A stretch of 7,860 nt of DNA from the NCBI GenBank assembly GCA_003233025.1, contig QIKS01000142.1:1-7860 (forward strand), given 5' to 3'. Below, piece after piece: positions 6,917 to 7,860 of the stretch; position 1 is the stretch's first letter, and every line of letters begins with the position of its first letter. Position numbers and translations under genes: made by a program. Origin of the DNA: Hellea balneolensis (GTDB lineage: Bacteria; Pseudomonadota; Alphaproteobacteria; Caulobacterales; Maricaulaceae). The notes beneath the pieces were generated by a model. It had not been told where the DNA came from, did no database searches, and saw only the letters and a list, made by a program, of their open reading frames with translations.

Positions 6917-7860
6917 ATGGCTGATCTGGGCTGCACCATCGCTGGTATCGACACGGTCAATCCGTTCTGGCTAGCTTCCGCGCCTCCGACGGACAAGAAA
7001 TACAATGTCGAGCGCGCATTTGCTGCCGGCTGGGGCGGGGTTGTCTGGAAAACCGTCGGCATTGATCCGCCCGTGGTCAATGTTACCAGCCGTTACGGTG
7101 TTCACAAGGATTTGGGCCGGGGGATATTGGGCATTAACAATATTGAACTTATTTCTGATCGTCCTTTGGATGTGAACTTGCGCGAAATTGAGCAAGTACG
7201 CAAAAATTGGCCAAAACGGATTATTATCGGCTCCATGATGGCACCCCTCGAAGAAGAACTTTGGAGAGACTTGGCCATAAAACTAGCCAATGCCGGCGTG
7301 CACGGGATCGAGCTTAACCTCGGATGTCCGCACGGCATGTGCGAACGCGGCATGGGATCGGCGATTGGCCAGGTGCCGGAGCTGGTTGAGCGCACAACAA
7401 GGTGGGTGCGCGAAGCGGTTGATCTTCCGGTGTTTACCAAGCTCACCCCCAATACCACCGATATCCTCCTGCCCGCCGAAGCCGCCCTTAAGGGCGGTGC
7501 CCATGCGGTGGCTTTGATCAACACGCTCAATTCCATCGCCGGGGTTGATCTGGACACAATGGCACCCAGCCCCGTGGTTGACGGTAAGGGCACACACGGC
7601 GGGTATTGCGGCAGTGCGGTTAAGCCGATTGCCTTGCATATGGTGGCAGAAATTGCCCGAGACGCCAGCACGCAAGGGCTTGATATTTCCGCTATTGGCG
7701 GCATTACCACATGGCGCGACGCAGCCGAATTTATTGCGCTGGGGGCCAATGCTTTACAGGTCTGCACGGCGGCCATGTTATACGGGTTTAAAATCATCGA
7801 AGACTTAAACGAAGGCTTGTCGGATTTTATGGACGCCAAGGGCTATAAATCCATCGAGGA
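6917..7860 (+). CDS. preA: NAD-dependent dihydropyrimidine dehydrogenase subunit PreA, 3' end outside window
   Basis: This is the catalytic FMN subunit that reduces uracil and thymine to their 5,6-dihydro forms, the first step of reductive pyrimidine breakdown, in the cytoplasm with PreT. 314 codons are visible, all within the dihydroorotate-dehydrogenase-like TIM barrel; the reading frame is still open at the window edge, and the C-terminal ferredoxin-like domain with two [4Fe-4S] clusters expected in the family would lie beyond it. Visible motifs are NPFWLASAPPT (15-25), GWGGVVWKTVG (38-48), LLGINNIELISDRPL-like core (71-84), IELNLGCPHGMCERGMG (131-147), KLTPNTTD (175-182), INTLNSI (201-207), GGYCGSAVKPIAL (228-240) and the phosphate-binding SAIGGITTW (258-266). 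The position of the general-acid cysteine in mammalian enzyme is Ile150 here. The start is set by GGAGGG 4 bases upstream and abutment with preT. Confidence 0.93.
   Translation, partial: MADLGCTIAGIDTVNPFWLASAPPTDKKYNVERAFAAGWGGVVWKTVGIDPPVVNVTSRYGVHKDLGRGILGINNIELISDRPLDVNLREIEQVRKNWPKRIIIGSMMAPLEEELWRDLAIKLANAGVHGIELNLGCPHGMCERGMGSAIGQVPELVERTTRWVREAVDLPVFTKLTPNTTDILLPAEAALKGGAHAVALINTLNSIAGVDLDTMAPSPVVDGKGTHGGYCGSAVKPIALHMVAEIARDASTQGLDISAIGGITTWRDAAEFIALGANALQVCTAAMLYGFKIIEDLNEGLSDFMDAKGYKSIE

Noticed and set aside
7102..7839. Minus-strand 245-codon reading frame opposite preA
   Set aside because: It is antisense to a clearly conserved plus-strand gene; its composition is what a reverse-frame shadow gives.

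Overview
The window reads as a chromosomal segment of a Gram-negative bacterium, most likely an alphaproteobacterium. The peptidase has a lipobox signal peptide, and the PreT/PreA pair and single-domain mannose-1-phosphate guanylyltransferase look like alphaproteobacterial versions. The assignment rests on protein character recalled from memory, not on a search, and is moderate in confidence.

Layout. Positions 1-486 hold no convincing gene but several inverted and phased repeats. Positions 487-1640 (minus strand) carry two overlapping AT-rich genes for unrecognised membrane proteins (62 and 338 residues). A 159-base divergent intergenic region separates them from a plus-strand pair: an S9 prolyl-oligopeptidase-type lipoprotein (1800-3770) and, 4 bases later, a cytoplasmic FrnE/DsbA-like CPWC oxidoreductase (3775-4419). 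A convergent minus-strand gene for mannose-1-phosphate guanylyltransferase (4426-5499) ends 6 bases from that pair. A 95-base divergent region then leads to preT (5595-6916) and preA (6917 to beyond the window end).

How the genes work together. PreT and PreA are the two subunits of the NADH-dependent dihydropyrimidine dehydrogenase that starts reductive uracil/thymine breakdown. They are adjacent with no gap, and the preA ribosome-binding site lies in the last codons of preT. As given here, preT carries a single-base frameshift: the reading frame that starts at 5595 loses homology near 6753-6770 and stops at 6902, while the conserved C-terminal end continues in the neighbouring frame to a stop at 6914-6916. 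The sugar-nucleotide gene and the peptidase/oxidoreductase pair have no evident functional link to it. I found no CRISPR array, RNA gene, transposase or obvious new multi-gene defence or metabolic system. The points most worth a second look are the preT frameshift, the AT-rich orphan membrane pair, and the dyad and helically phased repeats at the left end.
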